Notes: generated by a model from the letters alone, not told the origin. A DNA stretch of 64,000 bases from Microvirga subterranea (GCF_003350535.1 NZ_QQBB01000005.1:186001-250000); one strand, 5' to 3'. Shown: positions 27,679-37,007, counted from the stretch's first letter. Program-made: numbers and translations.

Positions 27679-28020
27679 GTGGCGCGCCTGCGCTCCGACT
27701 TCTGGGTCTCGGCCTATCTGCGCCGCTGCGGCGTCGAGGGCGTCGAGGCGGTGCTGCGCCGGCGCGGCGCCGCGGAGGCCGGCGCGATCTTCGTCAAGGT
27801 CGATCACCTCGACGGGACCGCGAGCCTCTACGGCCCGGCCCCGCAGCTCTTCGTGGACGATTCCGGCGAGCGCCTGTTCGCCGTCGTGCTGCAGGGTGTG
27901 ACGCCGCTCGACGTCGAGGAAAAGGTGCAGCGCGAGCTGCGCTTCGACACGGACCTGTGGCTCGTCGAGGTCGACGACCGCGAGGGTCGCCACTTCCTTG
28001 ATCTCGCCGCGGAGGAATGA
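27679..28020 (+). CDS. DUF1491 family protein
   Basis: A 113-residue protein matching DUF1491: LRSDFWVSAYLRRCGVEGV, AAEAGAIFVKVDHLDG and LRFDTDLWLVEVDDREGRHFLD. It is a small cytosolic family found only in Alphaproteobacteria, with no known role. The GTG start follows the upstream stop with no gap, so it is the third gene of the kinase operon. Confidence 0.83.
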   Translation: MARLRSDFWVSAYLRRCGVEGVEAVLRRRGAAEAGAIFVKVDHLDGTASLYGPAPQLFVDDSGERLFAVVLQGVTPLDVEEKVQRELRFDTDLWLVEVDDREGRHFLDLAAEE

Positions 28021-28097
28021 GCCCGCGCAGGCTGCGATGGGGCCTTGTCGCAGCCGTCACCCTGTGGCTTGCTCACTCTCTACGAGGGAGGAGACCT

Positions 28098-28727
28098 ATG
28101 CCCGATCCGACATTGTGGGGCCTGTTCATCATGGCGTCCGTTGTGCTGCTGCTGACGCCCGGTCCGGCCGTGCTCTACATCGTTGCGCGCTCCATCGAGC
28201 AGGGGCGCTCGGCCGGTTTCGTATCGGTGCTCGGCATCCACTTAGGGACCATCGTACACATCACGGCGGCGGCGGTCGGATTGTCGGCGCTTCTCGTGTC
28301 CTCGGCGCTCGCCTTCGCGATCGTGAAATATCTCGGGGCGGCCTACCTGGTCTGGATCGGCATCCGCACCCTGATGGCCAAAGACCCGGATCCCGAAGCG
28401 CCCGCTATTCCCGCCGAGCCGCTGCGCCGGGTCTTCCGCGACGGCTTCGTGGTCAACCTGTTCAATCCCAAAACCGCGATCTTCTTCCTCGCCTTCCTGC
28501 CGCAGTTCGTCGATCCCGGCCGCGGCGCGGTGCACTGGCAGATCCTCGCCCTCGGGCTCACCTTCATGGGGCTCGGCATCCTGAGCGACGGCATGTTCGC
28601 GTTGGTGGCAGGCGCCGCGGGCGACTTCCTTCGCCGCAACCGCCGCTTCCTGCGCCTGCAGCGCTGGTTCGCCGGCACGTCCTTCATCGGGCTCGGGGTC
28701 ACCGCCGCGCTGGCGACGCGCAAGTGA
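28098..28727 (+). CDS. LysE family amino-acid exporter
   Basis: A 209-residue inner-membrane exporter with six helices. It opens PDPTLWGLFIMASVVLLLTPGPAVLYIVARS, which holds the LysE/RhtB signature TPGPA. KYLGAAYLVWIGIRTL and VNLFNPKTAIFFLAFLPQFV follow, also signature sequences. The ATG has a strong GAGGAGA site; an in-frame ATG at 28017 would overlap the DUF1491 gene. The exported amino acid is unknown. Confidence 0.9.
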   Translation: MPDPTLWGLFIMASVVLLLTPGPAVLYIVARSIEQGRSAGFVSVLGIHLGTIVHITAAAVGLSALLVSSALAFAIVKYLGAAYLVWIGIRTLMAKDPDPEAPAIPAEPLRRVFRDGFVVNLFNPKTAIFFLAFLPQFVDPGRGAVHWQILALGLTFMGLGILSDGMFALVAGAAGDFLRRNRRFLRLQRWFAGTSFIGLGVTAALATRK

Positions 28728-28746
28728 GCGCGCCGCGCCGTCTGAG

Positions 28747-29823
28747 TCAGACGCTCGCGCTCGCCGGCCTGTAGACGATCACGTCGCCGTCCTCGGACAG
28801 GCACGGAGGTCCGCTGCGACCCGACAGCGCCTGCACGCCGAGAATGGCCTCGACGAGCGCGAGGGCGACGGCGCTCGGCACGTCGCGGACCGTGCGCACC
28901 AGCTCCTTGACGGTCGAGAGGGGACGGCAGAGGACCGGGTGCAGCGTGAGGAAGATGCGCGTCGCCTCTTTGTCGCAGAGGCCCAGCGCCCTGAGCGCGA
29001 GGGCGAGAAGCTCGTAGCGTCCCGCCTGCAGGATGCGCCACTCCGCCGCGGCCGGAAAACCGAGCGCGCCGGTCAGCATCGCCTCGAACTGGCCCACGTC
29101 GCCGTGCCGTGCCGCCGCGAAGAACGCGGCGACGTCATGCTCGGTCAGCATGAAGGCCAAGCGCGCCCGCCGGTGGGGCAGGGCGGACTCGATCTTCGCC
29201 CGGATCCGCGCGCGGTGCTCGCGCGAGGCCGCGAGATACAGCGCTGCCTCGTCGGCGAGCGAAAGGTCGGTGCGCGAGAGCAGGATCGCTGCGAGCGGCG
29301 CCCGGTCCTGAGCCCGCCGCACGAGGTCCGCGAAGGCAGGCTCCGTCGGCACGAAGGCGGGATTGGCCGCAAGATGATCCTCGACGTCGGCCTCGCGCAG
29401 CGCGAGGAGGCGTTCGACGATGATGCGGTCCAGCGCGGAGCAGGAGGCGAGCCGAAGCCGTCCCTCCGGCGTTCCGAGACAGGTGTCGCTGCAGGAGACC
29501 GGCAGGCGCGCGGCGCTTTTCAGAACGATCTCGCGCGCTTCGGGCGAGTGTCGCGACAGGTGGTCGAGCACGGAATCCGGCGTGTCCTCGCAGGGCGCGA
29601 GGATGCGGGCGATCTCCGCAAGGGATGCGCGGTCGACCGCAGGCAGGAAGCCGAGCGCCAGAGTCTCGAAGGTCTCGATGATCTCGCGGTCGCGGGCAGG
29701 TGCGGCAACGAACATCTCCGCATTGACCTTCAGGAGCGACGCCCGCGCATCCCTGCCATTTGCTTCCGTATCGTCAATGCTCGACAGGTCCGGCCATCGA
29801 TCCGGCTTCGCAGGGAACGCCAT
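28747..29823 (-). CDS. DUF2336 family protein
   Basis: A 358-residue soluble alpha-helical protein. HEAT-like repeats are visible, e.g. VLDHLSRHSPEAREIVLKSA and ADVEDHLAANPAFVPTEP. The pattern fits DUF2336, an alphaproteobacterial family of unknown role. An ATG start with GTGAGG upstream is chosen over a TTG five codons earlier. It is convergent with the LysE gene, with 19 bases between. Confidence 0.8.
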   Translation of the reverse strand: MAFPAKPDRWPDLSSIDDTEANGRDARASLLKVNAEMFVAAPARDREIIETFETLALGFLPAVDRASLAEIARILAPCEDTPDSVLDHLSRHSPEAREIVLKSAARLPVSCSDTCLGTPEGRLRLASCSALDRIIVERLLALREADVEDHLAANPAFVPTEPAFADLVRRAQDRAPLAAILLSRTDLSLADEAALYLAASREHRARIRAKIESALPHRRARLAFMLTEHDVAAFFAAARHGDVGQFEAMLTGALGFPAAAEWRILQAGRYELLALALRALGLCDKEATRIFLTLHPVLCRPLSTVKELVRTVRDVPSAVALALVEAILGVQALSGRSGPPCLSEDGDVIVYRPASASV

Positions 29824-30071
29824 CTCAACCTCACGCAACGCAACTGCGTGAAAACCTTACTGACCTTACGTTAGCGCATCTTTAACCAGCCGGGAAATGA
29901 AGCGGATGTGATCGCCCGGGCGTGGAACATAAGCGCGGCCGTTCGTGTTGGTCTTGCATCAGGCGAGGGACATTCGTGAAGGCCCGCCCTCCCGGAAACG
30001 GACTGTTAACCATAGGGCTATTTGTTGAGGTCGGTTGAAGCAGATTTTGTCCCGCTGAAAGGAGGACGCCC

Positions 30072-30278
30072 ATGCGTGAGGTTGCGACGAGACCACCCGG
30101 CGTGGTCATCAAGTTTCCCGATGCCGCCTCTCGACCCCTGCGTCCGCACCTGGCCGCCGACGAGAAGCGGGGCGAGATCCTTCTCTTCACCGGCGTGCGC
30201 TACGAGCATCCCGCTCCGACGCCCGGTCCCTCGAAGCCGTTCGCATCGGATGGTCCCGGCCGCCGTCGCCGCTTCTGA
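30072..30278 (+). CDS. Small basic protein, function unknown
   Basis: A 68-residue protein, MREVATRPPGVVIKFPDA at the start and a basic GRRRRF end. It has an excellent ribosome site (AAAGGAGG, 7 bases before ATG), which is why I accept it. There is no membrane helix and no known domain. It ends 4 bases before the convergent GNAT stop. A 248-base spacer precedes it. Confidence 0.65.
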   Translation: MREVATRPPGVVIKFPDAASRPLRPHLAADEKRGEILLFTGVRYEHPAPTPGPSKPFASDGPGRRRRF

Positions 30279-30282
30279 TCCG

Positions 30283-30816
30283 TCACGACCCGGATCGACG
30301 CGCCCGCGCGATGCGGTCGCCTGCCTCCGCCAGATCGCGCGCCATCAGGACCGCATCTGACCCGTAGCTGAGAAGCTTCGTCGCAAGGCCCGGAACGGCC
30401 TTTGTCCGGAAGCCCAGCCTCTCCCAAAATGATTGAGACCCGTTGACCGCCACCAGGGACATGGTGGCGAAGCCGTTCGCTGTCGCGCCGGCGGCGAGCA
30501 GGTCGCCGATCCGCGCGGCATGACCGCGCCCACGGGCGGCGGGCAAAAGCGCCACGTCGTGAACGTAATAGGTGTTCGCGTCGGCCGGGATCGCACGAAG
30601 CCGCGTGTTGAGCGGCGGCGGCTCCGCGAAGCGCCAGGGATGGGTGATCGCGTAGCCGAGCACGCGTCCGTCCTCGACGAGCACATGGCAGCCGCCGGGA
30701 TGGAGGCGCAGCCTCTCCTCGAAGATCTCCCGGTCCTCGGGATGGTCCACGTGGACCTCGTCCGCGACGGCCAGCACGTCGTCGAGGTCCTCCGACGTCA
30801 TCGGACGCCAGGACAT
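30283..30816 (-). CDS. GNAT family N-acetyltransferase
   Basis: A 177-residue acetyltransferase. MTSEDLDDVLAVADEVHVD opens the fold; the acetyl-CoA loop is PAARGRGHAARIGDLL, and the C-terminal signature is GSQSFWERLGF. The start ATG shares one base with the upstream DUF1254 stop (TGATG), so it is translationally coupled as the last gene of the PBP1A operon. The substrate is unknown; a link to the cell wall is suggested only by context. Confidence 0.86.
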   Translation of the reverse strand: MSWRPMTSEDLDDVLAVADEVHVDHPEDREIFEERLRLHPGGCHVLVEDGRVLGYAITHPWRFAEPPPLNTRLRAIPADANTYYVHDVALLPAARGRGHAARIGDLLAAGATANGFATMSLVAVNGSQSFWERLGFRTKAVPGLATKLLSYGSDAVLMARDLAEAGDRIARARRSGS

Positions 30817-31379
30817 CACGGCTCCTCGTCGACGGTGCAGGAGACGGCCTTGGCGGCTTCCTCGGCCTGGGCGCGCAGGCTGGGCGTCGGGGCCGCGACG
30901 CGCACGATCACGAACCCGCGCCGCTCGGGCGCCACGACGCGCACGTCGCGCGAGGGATCGTTCTCGTCCTCCGCGGCACGGGCCTCGTCGAGCTGGCGTG
31001 CCGTCATGATGACGATTTCGAGATCGCCGCGCACGGCGGCGCGGTCGGTCACCGCGAAGAACACGCCGTCCGTCTTGGTGTGGAACGAGAACGACAGGAA
31101 CGGCGCCCCGGTCTTCGCGGAGATCCGCGATGGGCCGTCCTCCAGATCGAACGCGCAGGCCGCGACCGCGACGGACGGGTCGGGCAGGGGGAGCCAGGTA
31201 TTGCCGCCGCCGGGCGCGCTGATGATCTGGGCCTGCTCGGCGCTGAGCGTCGGCAGGATCTTCTCGAAGGCATCCTGCTGGGCGAAGTGCGGTGCGGCGA
31301 GGATGGCAGCGATGTGGACGCCCCCGGCCAGGACGAGGCCGACGAGAGTGGCGAGGAGGAAGCGGTTGCGCAACTTCAT
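30816..31379 (-). CDS. DUF1254-like membrane-anchored protein
   Basis: A 187-residue protein with an N-terminal helix (about 8-28) and a periplasmic part with FSFHTKTDGVFFAVTDRAA and LEIVIMTARQLDE. It fits the short DUF1254 partner that usually accompanies a DUF1214 protein. The ATG overlaps the DUF1214 stop as ATGA. Function unknown. Third gene of the PBP1A operon. Confidence 0.75.
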   Translation of the reverse strand: MKLRNRFLLATLVGLVLAGGVHIAAILAAPHFAQQDAFEKILPTLSAEQAQIISAPGGGNTWLPLPDPSVAVAACAFDLEDGPSRISAKTGAPFLSFSFHTKTDGVFFAVTDRAAVRGDLEIVIMTARQLDEARAAEDENDPSRDVRVVAPERRGFVIVRVAAPTPSLRAQAEEAAKAVSCTVDEEP

Positions 31380-32044
31380 GAGCCGCATCCCACGCGTTCG
31401 ATCACCGGGAAGTTTCCGGCCACGAGATTGGTGCCCGCGGCGCCGGGCATGTCGTAGAGCCGGAGAACGACCGAGAAGGGCCCGTTGGGCGGCAGCTGCA
31501 GCCAGTTTCCGGCGCTCAAGGTGCGGGCCAGGGTGATCGTGAAGGTGTCGTCCTGATTGCGGAGAATCTCCGACGAGGTGAAGCTCGCCCGGCCGAGATC
31601 GGATGCGGGCAGGCGTCCGTCCCCGTCGTAGAGCGTCAGGGTCCACAGCCGCGCGGGCGGCGTGACGGAACCGATCCGGTAGGTGCAGCCCGATTCGAGG
31701 CGGCGCCCCTCGTTGTCCGTCTTGGCGGTGAGCGACAGGCCCTCGCCGGTGGCGAGCGGGACCTGGCCGCGCTTGGCGACGATCGCCCGCATATACGGAT
31801 CCGCATCCGCCGAGCCGAGCTTCGGCCAAGTCTCCCAGGGGCCGAGCCGCAGGCCGCCGAAGGGCGGGTCGCCCTTCAGGACCCAATAGGCCGAGCCCAG
31901 CCCGAGCCCCAGCGCGAGCAGGAAGGCATAGACGATCAGGAGGGCTGTCGGGTTGAAACGGAAGGACACGGCTGCCGGTCGGATGGAGGTGGCGCGCGCC
32001 GGGGCGCGCGCGGATGAGTCCGTCAATATCGCGTGGTGGTCCAT
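31376..32044 (-). CDS. DUF1214 family membrane-anchored protein
   Basis: A 222-residue protein. The N-terminal helix (about 33-55) is followed by a beta-rich periplasmic domain: YRIGSVTPPARLWTLTLYDGDG, then NWLQLPPNGPFSVVLRLYDM. The YDxxGxLP-type pattern and WLQ.P are typical of DUF1214. It begins 5 bases after the PBP1A stop. The role is unknown, but the constant pairing with DUF1254 argues for one shared envelope function. Confidence 0.82.
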   Translation of the reverse strand: MDHHAILTDSSARAPARATSIRPAAVSFRFNPTALLIVYAFLLALGLGLGSAYWVLKGDPPFGGLRLGPWETWPKLGSADADPYMRAIVAKRGQVPLATGEGLSLTAKTDNEGRRLESGCTYRIGSVTPPARLWTLTLYDGDGRLPASDLGRASFTSSEILRNQDDTFTITLARTLSAGNWLQLPPNGPFSVVLRLYDMPGAAGTNLVAGNFPVIERVGCGS

Positions 32045-32048
32045 GAGG

Positions 32049-34268
32049 CTAGGGCATCGCCACCCGACGGGCCGGGACGGGCGATCCGCCTGTGGATGCG
32101 GACTGCTGCGGCGTTTCCGGCGAGGTCGCCGGGGCCGCCGCGCGGTCGGCCGCCCGGAACAGGTTCCCGATCACGCCCAGCACCTCGTAGGACTGACGCG
32201 ACAGGGTGCCGGCCAGGTAGGCCTGCTGCGAGGCCTGCTGCTCGGGCGACATGCCACCCTTCGAGGAGGCCACGCGGGAGGCGTCGGTATCGACGCCCAG
32301 CAGCGGACGGATCTCCAGGTTCTGGTGCGCCGCCGTCATGACCTCCTTCCAGGTCATGGCCGGAAGGGTGCCGCCGGTCATCTCGTTCATGGTGCTGTGG
32401 TCGTCGTTGCCGTACCACACGGCGGCCGCGAGGTTGCCCGTGTAGCCGACGAACCAGGCGTCGCGGTAGGCGTTGGTCGTGCCGGTCTTGCCGGCGGTCT
32501 TGATGCCATCGAGCGCCGCCCGCTTGCCGGTGCCTTCCTCGACCACCTTGTTGAGCATGAAGTTCATGTCCTGCACGACGCGGGTCTCCAGGACCTGCTT
32601 CGGCTGCACGTCGCGCTCGTGGCGGTAGATCACGTTGCCGGAGGAGTTGCGCACCTCCCAGGCCGCGTAGGGGTCGGCGCGCCGGCCGCCATTGGCGAAG
32701 ACCGCGTAGGACGCCGCCATGTCAATGACGGTGACCTCGGCGGCGCCGATCGGCAGGGAGCTCGAATCCGTCAGCGGATGGGTGAGGCCCATGCGCTTGG
32801 CCGTATCGATGATGATCGCGCGGCCGGCCTTGGCGTTGCCCTTGCCGATCTCGAGGGACATCCGCACCGGGATCGAGTTGATGGACCGCGCGATGGCGGA
32901 CACGAGCGGCATGGAGCCGGAGAACTTGCGGCCGTAGTTCTGCGGGCACCAGTTGCCGAGGCAGATCGGCGCATCGACCACGGTCGAGCTCGGCTTCAGC
33001 TTCGGGTTCACGGTAAGCGCCGCCGCATAGACGAAGGGCTTGAAGGACGAGCCCGGCTGGCGCAGGGCCCCGACGGCGCGGTTGAACTGGCTCTGGCCGT
33101 AATCGCGTCCGCCCACGATGGCGCGGACGGCCCCGTCCACGTCCATGACTACGAGGGCGCCCTGGCCGACCTTGTACTGGCGGCCGTGCTGCCGGAGCAT
33201 GTTCTCAAGGGTCTGCTCCGAATGCTTCTGGAGAGACGTGTCGAGCGGCGTCTTCACGACCAGGACGCGCTCGTTGCCGAACTTCTTCTGGGCGGCGAGC
33301 TGCTTCACCTGGTCGAAGGCCCAGTCGAGGTAGAAGTCCGGCGTCGTCTCGCGCTCGCGGTTGACCGGGGTCGCCGGGTTGCGCCGGGCGGTCTGGATCT
33401 GGCCTTCCGTCAGGAAGCCCGCCTCGACCATGTTGCGCAGGACCTCGTTGGCGCGGGCGCGGGCGGCCGGCAGGTTGATGTGCGGGGCGTACTTGGTCGG
33501 GGCCTTGAACAGGCCGGCCAGCATGGCGGATTCCGCGAGGGTCAGGTCCTTGGCCGACTTGCCGAAATAGTAATCCGCCGCCGCCACGACGCCGTGGGCG
33601 CCGCCGCCCATATAGGCGCGGTCGAGATAGAGCTTGAGGATCTCGTCCTTGGTCAGGTGGAATTCGAGCCAGATCGCCAGGAACGCTTCCTTGATCTTGC
33701 GCTCGAGGGAGCGCTCGTTGGTGAGGAAGAGGTTCTTGGCGAGCTGCTGCGTGATCGAGGAGCCGCCCTGGACCACGCCGCCGCCCTGGGCGTTCACCAC
33801 GAGCGCCCGGAAGGTGCCGATCGGGTCGATGCCCCAGTGGTCGTAAAAGCGCCGGTCCTCGGTCGAGAGCGCCGCCTTGACCATGTAGTCGGGGAAATCC
33901 TCAAGCTTGTAGGAATCGTCAAGGTGCAGGCCACGGCGGCCGACCTCCTGCCCGTAACGGTCGAGGAAGGTGACCGCGAGGTCCTGCGTCTTGAGCCAGT
34001 CGTCCTCGGTTTCGCGGAAGGCCGGGAGGGCCAGCGCCAGCATCACGACGGCGCCGGCGGCCCCGAGGGTCGTCGCCTCGCTCGTGAGGTCCAGGATCAG
34101 GCGGGGGACGCCGCGGAAGCGCAGGCACTTGGCCTTCTCGGAATAGGCTTCCCAGGCGGCGCCGAGCCCGCGCCCGCTCTGGAACAGGAACGAGTTCAGC
34201 CATGCGTCGAATGCCAGGGCCGCGCGCTTCAACCGTGTGGACAGAGGGGTGGGATTCTGGGAGCGCAC
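32049..34268 (-). CDS. mrcA: Bifunctional penicillin-binding protein 1A (transglycosylase/transpeptidase)
   Basis: A 739-residue inner-membrane enzyme that polymerises lipid II and crosslinks peptidoglycan. The N-terminal basic stretch and a helix near 72-90 anchor it. The glycosyltransferase domain has the catalytic glutamate in [13 protein letters not shown], followed by [13 protein letters not shown]. The transpeptidase domain has the serine in QPGSSFKPF near residue 408, SIN in ARSINSIPV and the KTGTT motif near 595. The C-terminal tail is Ala/Pro/Gln-rich. First gene of the pbp-DUF1214-DUF1254-GNAT operon. Confidence 0.93.
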   Translation of the reverse strand: MRSQNPTPLSTRLKRAALAFDAWLNSFLFQSGRGLGAAWEAYSEKAKCLRFRGVPRLILDLTSEATTLGAAGAVVMLALALPAFRETEDDWLKTQDLAVTFLDRYGQEVGRRGLHLDDSYKLEDFPDYMVKAALSTEDRRFYDHWGIDPIGTFRALVVNAQGGGVVQGGSSITQQLAKNLFLTNERSLERKIKEAFLAIWLEFHLTKDEILKLYLDRAYMGGGAHGVVAAADYYFGKSAKDLTLAESAMLAGLFKAPTKYAPHINLPAARARANEVLRNMVEAGFLTEGQIQTARRNPATPVNRERETTPDFYLDWAFDQVKQLAAQKKFGNERVLVVKTPLDTSLQKHSEQTLENMLRQHGRQYKVGQGALVVMDVDGAVRAIVGGRDYGQSQFNRAVGALRQPGSSFKPFVYAAALTVNPKLKPSSTVVDAPICLGNWCPQNYGRKFSGSMPLVSAIARSINSIPVRMSLEIGKGNAKAGRAIIIDTAKRMGLTHPLTDSSSLPIGAAEVTVIDMAASYAVFANGGRRADPYAAWEVRNSSGNVIYRHERDVQPKQVLETRVVQDMNFMLNKVVEEGTGKRAALDGIKTAGKTGTTNAYRDAWFVGYTGNLAAAVWYGNDDHSTMNEMTGGTLPAMTWKEVMTAAHQNLEIRPLLGVDTDASRVASSKGGMSPEQQASQQAYLAGTLSRQSYEVLGVIGNLFRAADRAAAPATSPETPQQSASTGGSPVPARRVAMP

Positions 34269-34486
34269 GGTGGTCCTCGAGGCAGGTCAGGCAACCTGGT
34301 GCCTGTTATATGATCGTTGACTCTCGTCACGGCAACGCTTCCAGGTCGCCGCGATCTTCTATCAACAACTCACGAACAGGTTTATCGGTTCATACGGCTT
34401 CTACTCCTTCTGGAGAAATTGCCGCAGAGCCAATAAAGCCGCACCCCGCGACAGATTCTCCCTCAAACCGCCGCAAAGGAGGCGCC

Positions 34487-35002
34487 ATGGCTCCCGCCAT
34501 GACGAACGCACACACCCTCATCGCCGATCCGCAGGACGCCTCTACGGGGGAACGTCCCTTCTGGCTCACCAAGACCCTCGACGCCATGACGTCCGAGGAG
34601 TGGGAGAGCCTGTGCGACGGCTGCGGGCGCTGCTGCCTCGTCAAGCTCGAGGACGAGGATACGGGCGAGGTCGCCTACACGGATGTCGGCTGCACCCTCC
34701 TGGACGGCCAGACCTGCCGCTGCCGGGACTATCCCGACCGCCAGTCCAAGGTGCCGGATTGCGTGCGCCTGACCCCCGAGGCCGTCCGCACCCTGTCCTG
34801 GCTGCCCCAGACCTGCGCCTACCGGCTGCTCGCCGAGGGGCGGGATCTCTACTGGTGGCACCCGCTCGTTTCTGGAGACCCGGACAGCGTGCACGCGGCC
34901 GGGGTATCGGTGCGAGACCGGGTCGCGGGGCCCGAGGAGGACTTCACGGTTCGCGAATTGTTGAACCGGCTCGTGGACTGGCCCACCGAGGAGCCCGCTT
35001 GA
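34487..35002 (+). CDS. ycgN: YcgN family (UPF0260) cysteine-cluster protein
   Basis: A 171-residue cytosolic protein with the family's cysteine pattern: [36 protein letters not shown] and VPDCVRLT, plus [10 protein letters not shown]. The clustered cysteines suggest a metal or Fe-S site; the role is unknown. The ATG has AAAGGAGG upstream. A stronger start further left would run into PBP1A's promoter. It ends just before a clear terminator. Confidence 0.88.
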   Translation: MAPAMTNAHTLIADPQDASTGERPFWLTKTLDAMTSEEWESLCDGCGRCCLVKLEDEDTGEVAYTDVGCTLLDGQTCRCRDYPDRQSKVPDCVRLTPEAVRTLSWLPQTCAYRLLAEGRDLYWWHPLVSGDPDSVHAAGVSVRDRVAGPEEDFTVRELLNRLVDWPTEEPA

Positions 35003-35050
35003 CGGGCTCTGCTTCCCCCGGAAAGCCTCCGGCGAGGCGACGATGACGCA

Positions 35051-35081
35051 GGGGTTCAGCCGTCTGGCCGAACCCCTTTTT
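35051..35081 (+). terminator. Rho-independent terminator of ycgN
   Basis: GGGGTTC pairs with GAACCCC across a 12-base loop, followed by TTTTT. It lies 48 bases after the ycgN stop. Confidence 0.8.
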
Positions 35082-35100
35082 CGTCGAGGCCGGGCCCCAT

Positions 35101-35142
35101 GTTTCAACACCTGGGTCCCGAAAGCCGTTCAGGTGTTGAAAC
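35101..35142. repeat. Perfect 13-bp inverted repeat between two convergent genes
   Basis: GTTTCAACACCTG and CAGGTGTTGAAAC are exact inverted copies around a 16-base centre. The right arm abuts the AI-2E permease stop codon. It could be a terminator for the minus-strand gene without a T-run, or a protein-binding site. Confidence 0.75.
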
Positions 35143-36216
35143 CTACCCCTCCGTCTCTCCCGGCTTCGCCTCGCCGGGGATCGGGGTCTCCTCGCCGAGG
35201 GTCTCCCGGACGTAGAGCTTCTTCACCAGCACGTAGGTGACGACCGCGAGCGGGAAGCCGAAGACCAGCCCGAAGGTGCCGAACAGGATGCTGCCGGCCA
35301 CGATCGCGAAGAGGGCGAGTGCGGCCGGAATGCTCACGAGCTTGCGGGCCGCGAGCGGGAAGATCACGTTGCCTTCGATTTGCTGGATCGCGAAGACTGC
35401 CAGGATCGTCCAGGCCGCCGCGTTGCCTTCGACCGTGAAGGCGATGAGGACCGCAGGCACGGCTCCCAGGATCGGGCCGAGGAACGGGATGAAGTCCACG
35501 AGACCGGCGATGAGACCAAGGGCATAGGGGTAGGGCAGGCCGATCATCCAGAAGGCCAGGGTGGAGAGAACGCCCACGCAGGTCATGGCGATGAGCTGCG
35601 CCGTGAGCCAGAGCCTCAGGGCCTTGCCGGAGGCATGAAGGGAGCTTCGCACCCGGTGATGATGCCGTTCGGGGAAGAGCTTCACCGCGCCCTCGATATA
35701 GGTTCGAGGCGAGGTGGCGATGTAGAGACCGGCGACGACCACGAGGGCGAAGTCCCCGAGCCCTCCCAGGATGGTGCCGCCGATTCCCGCCAGGCGCCCG
35801 GCCAGCCCGCCCGCGGTCTGGGCGTCGATCATCTCGGTCAGGTCGTCGCTCACAGTCCCGAGCCCGAGGGATTGGCTGAAGTTGTCGACCGCCTGGGGCA
35901 GCCGTTGGATCACGTCCGACAGCTGGGTCCGGATCTGGGTGCCGAAGAGGACCAGGAGGCCCACGAAGATGCACAGGATGATGACGCTCGCCAGCGCGAG
36001 GCTCCAGCGCTCCGGCACGCGCAGGTAGCGCACCAGCGTCTCGGCCAGGGCGCGAAAGATGATGGCGACGAGGATCGCCCCGAAGGCCAGCAGCAGGACG
36101 CTGGAGAGCTTCCAGAGCAGCAGGGCGACGATGATGATCCCGAGCCCGATGAGGAATTTCCGGATGAACTCGACATCGCTGATCACGGTCGAGGAAGGGC
36201 GTCGTTCGTCGTTCAT
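35143..36216 (-). CDS. AI-2E family (PerM-like) membrane transporter
   Basis: A 357-residue polytopic membrane protein. Helices appear near 15-35, 38-58, 70-90, 160-180, 215-240, 250-275 and 300-335. The signatures PEGAVKLFP-like YIEGAVKLFPERHHHRVR, the QLIAMTCVGVL helix and the GLVDFIPFLGPILGAVPAVL loop are typical. Some homologues export autoinducer-2 or act as sodium/proton antiporters; the substrate is unknown here. Start at ATG before NDERRPSS. Confidence 0.87.
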   Translation of the reverse strand: MNDERRPSSTVISDVEFIRKFLIGLGIIIVALLLWKLSSVLLLAFGAILVAIIFRALAETLVRYLRVPERWSLALASVIILCIFVGLLVLFGTQIRTQLSDVIQRLPQAVDNFSQSLGLGTVSDDLTEMIDAQTAGGLAGRLAGIGGTILGGLGDFALVVVAGLYIATSPRTYIEGAVKLFPERHHHRVRSSLHASGKALRLWLTAQLIAMTCVGVLSTLAFWMIGLPYPYALGLIAGLVDFIPFLGPILGAVPAVLIAFTVEGNAAAWTILAVFAIQQIEGNVIFPLAARKLVSIPAALALFAIVAGSILFGTFGLVFGFPLAVVTYVLVKKLYVRETLGEETPIPGEAKPGETEG

Positions 36217-36397
36217 CTCTCACCGGTCGGTAGGTCTCTCGCTGGACAATGGAAACGGCGAAGCTCGGTTCCGACGAGGTGCTCCGGAAGAATCCTGCAT
36301 TTCGTCGGTTGCAGAAGTATTCGTGCCCGAAGATATGCCGATTTGAGGGAACGCTTTCCAGATTCGGGCGGTTGTTCCGGCGAAGGAGGGTTGTCCC

Positions 36398-36478
36398 ATG
36401 ACGTCCGGTGTTATTTGTTTTTTGCTTGGAACTGTTTTCCCTTTGGCGATGGTAAGCTGGCTGCTCGTTCAGGGATGA
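36398..36478 (+). CDS. Candidate 26-residue hydrophobic small protein
   Basis: ATG-to-TGA frame coding MTSGVICFLLGTVFPLAMVS and six more residues, a single hydrophobic helix. It has a near-consensus AAGGAGG site 7 bases before the ATG and its own strong terminator 33 bases after the stop. It lies in an AT-rich gap with no other gene. Length and character recall small membrane proteins and type I toxins, but no antisense RNA has been shown. I have not seen this sequence before. Confidence 0.5.
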   Translation: MTSGVICFLLGTVFPLAMVSWLLVQG

Positions 36479-36510
36479 TGTTTTCTCGTTTTTATTGAGA
36501 TTTTGCATGA

Positions 36511-36545
36511 CCGGGCGGCCAAGCTGCCGCCCGGATTGTTTTTTT
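36511..36545 (+). terminator. Strong rho-independent terminator after the 26-residue ORF
   Basis: CCGGGCGGC pairs exactly with GCCGCCCGG across CAAGCT, followed within four bases by seven T. No other plus-strand gene ends near it. Confidence 0.85.
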
Positions 36546-36564
36546 GTGCGTCGACCGGACTAAA

Positions 36565-36597
36565 AAAATCCCGCCCAGGTGACCCAGGCGGGATTTT
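36565..36597 (-). terminator. Bidirectional terminator, mainly for the glycine-zipper gene
   Basis: AAAATCCCGCC pairs with GGCGGGATTTT across an 11-base loop. On the minus strand it ends in seven T, so it closes the gene at 36614; five T on the plus strand let it act the other way too. Confidence 0.85.
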
Positions 36598-36613
36598 TCG
36601 GAAGATGAGGTCT

Positions 36614-36931
36614 TTAGCGGACGACGTCCTGGCAGACCCGCTGGCCGTAGGCGTCCTCGACGCAGGTTCGCTGATGGACCGAGCCGGTCGTCACGGTGCT
36701 GTCCGGAACGACCACCACGCCGGCCGGGGCCTGCGTCTTAGCGTTCTGCTCGGCAAGGCCGCCGGCCACGCCGCCGACGCCGGCGCCGATGGCGGCGCCC
36801 ACCGGTCCGCCCACGATGGCGCCGGTCACGGCGCCGGTGGCAACGCCGGCCGCAGTGCCTTCCTGAGCAGAGGCAAGATTAGGTATAATAAAAAGGGCCG
36901 CGGCGGAAGCCGCCATGATGATCTTACGCAT
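36614..36931 (-). CDS. Small secreted glycine-zipper protein
   Basis: A 105-residue protein with a signal peptide (about 1-22, ending ASAQ). A glycine-zipper segment follows (TGAVTGAIVGGPVGAAIGAG), the kind that forms membrane-inserting helices. The C-terminal part has two cysteines (RTCVEDAYGQRVCQDV). The ATG has AAGGA 8 bases upstream. Related in layout to YMGG/DUF1236 proteins. The role is unknown, probably envelope. It ends at a strong terminator. Confidence 0.78.
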   Translation of the reverse strand: MRKIIMAASAAALFIIPNLASAQEGTAAGVATGAVTGAIVGGPVGAAIGAGVGGVAGGLAEQNAKTQAPAGVVVVPDSTVTTGSVHQRTCVEDAYGQRVCQDVVR

Positions 36932-37007
36932 TGGATTGTCCTTACGCTTAAGTTGTTCGGGAGTTGAACGCGCTCAAGCGAGGCCGGTTCCGGCGTAGTT
37001 TTCAGCT

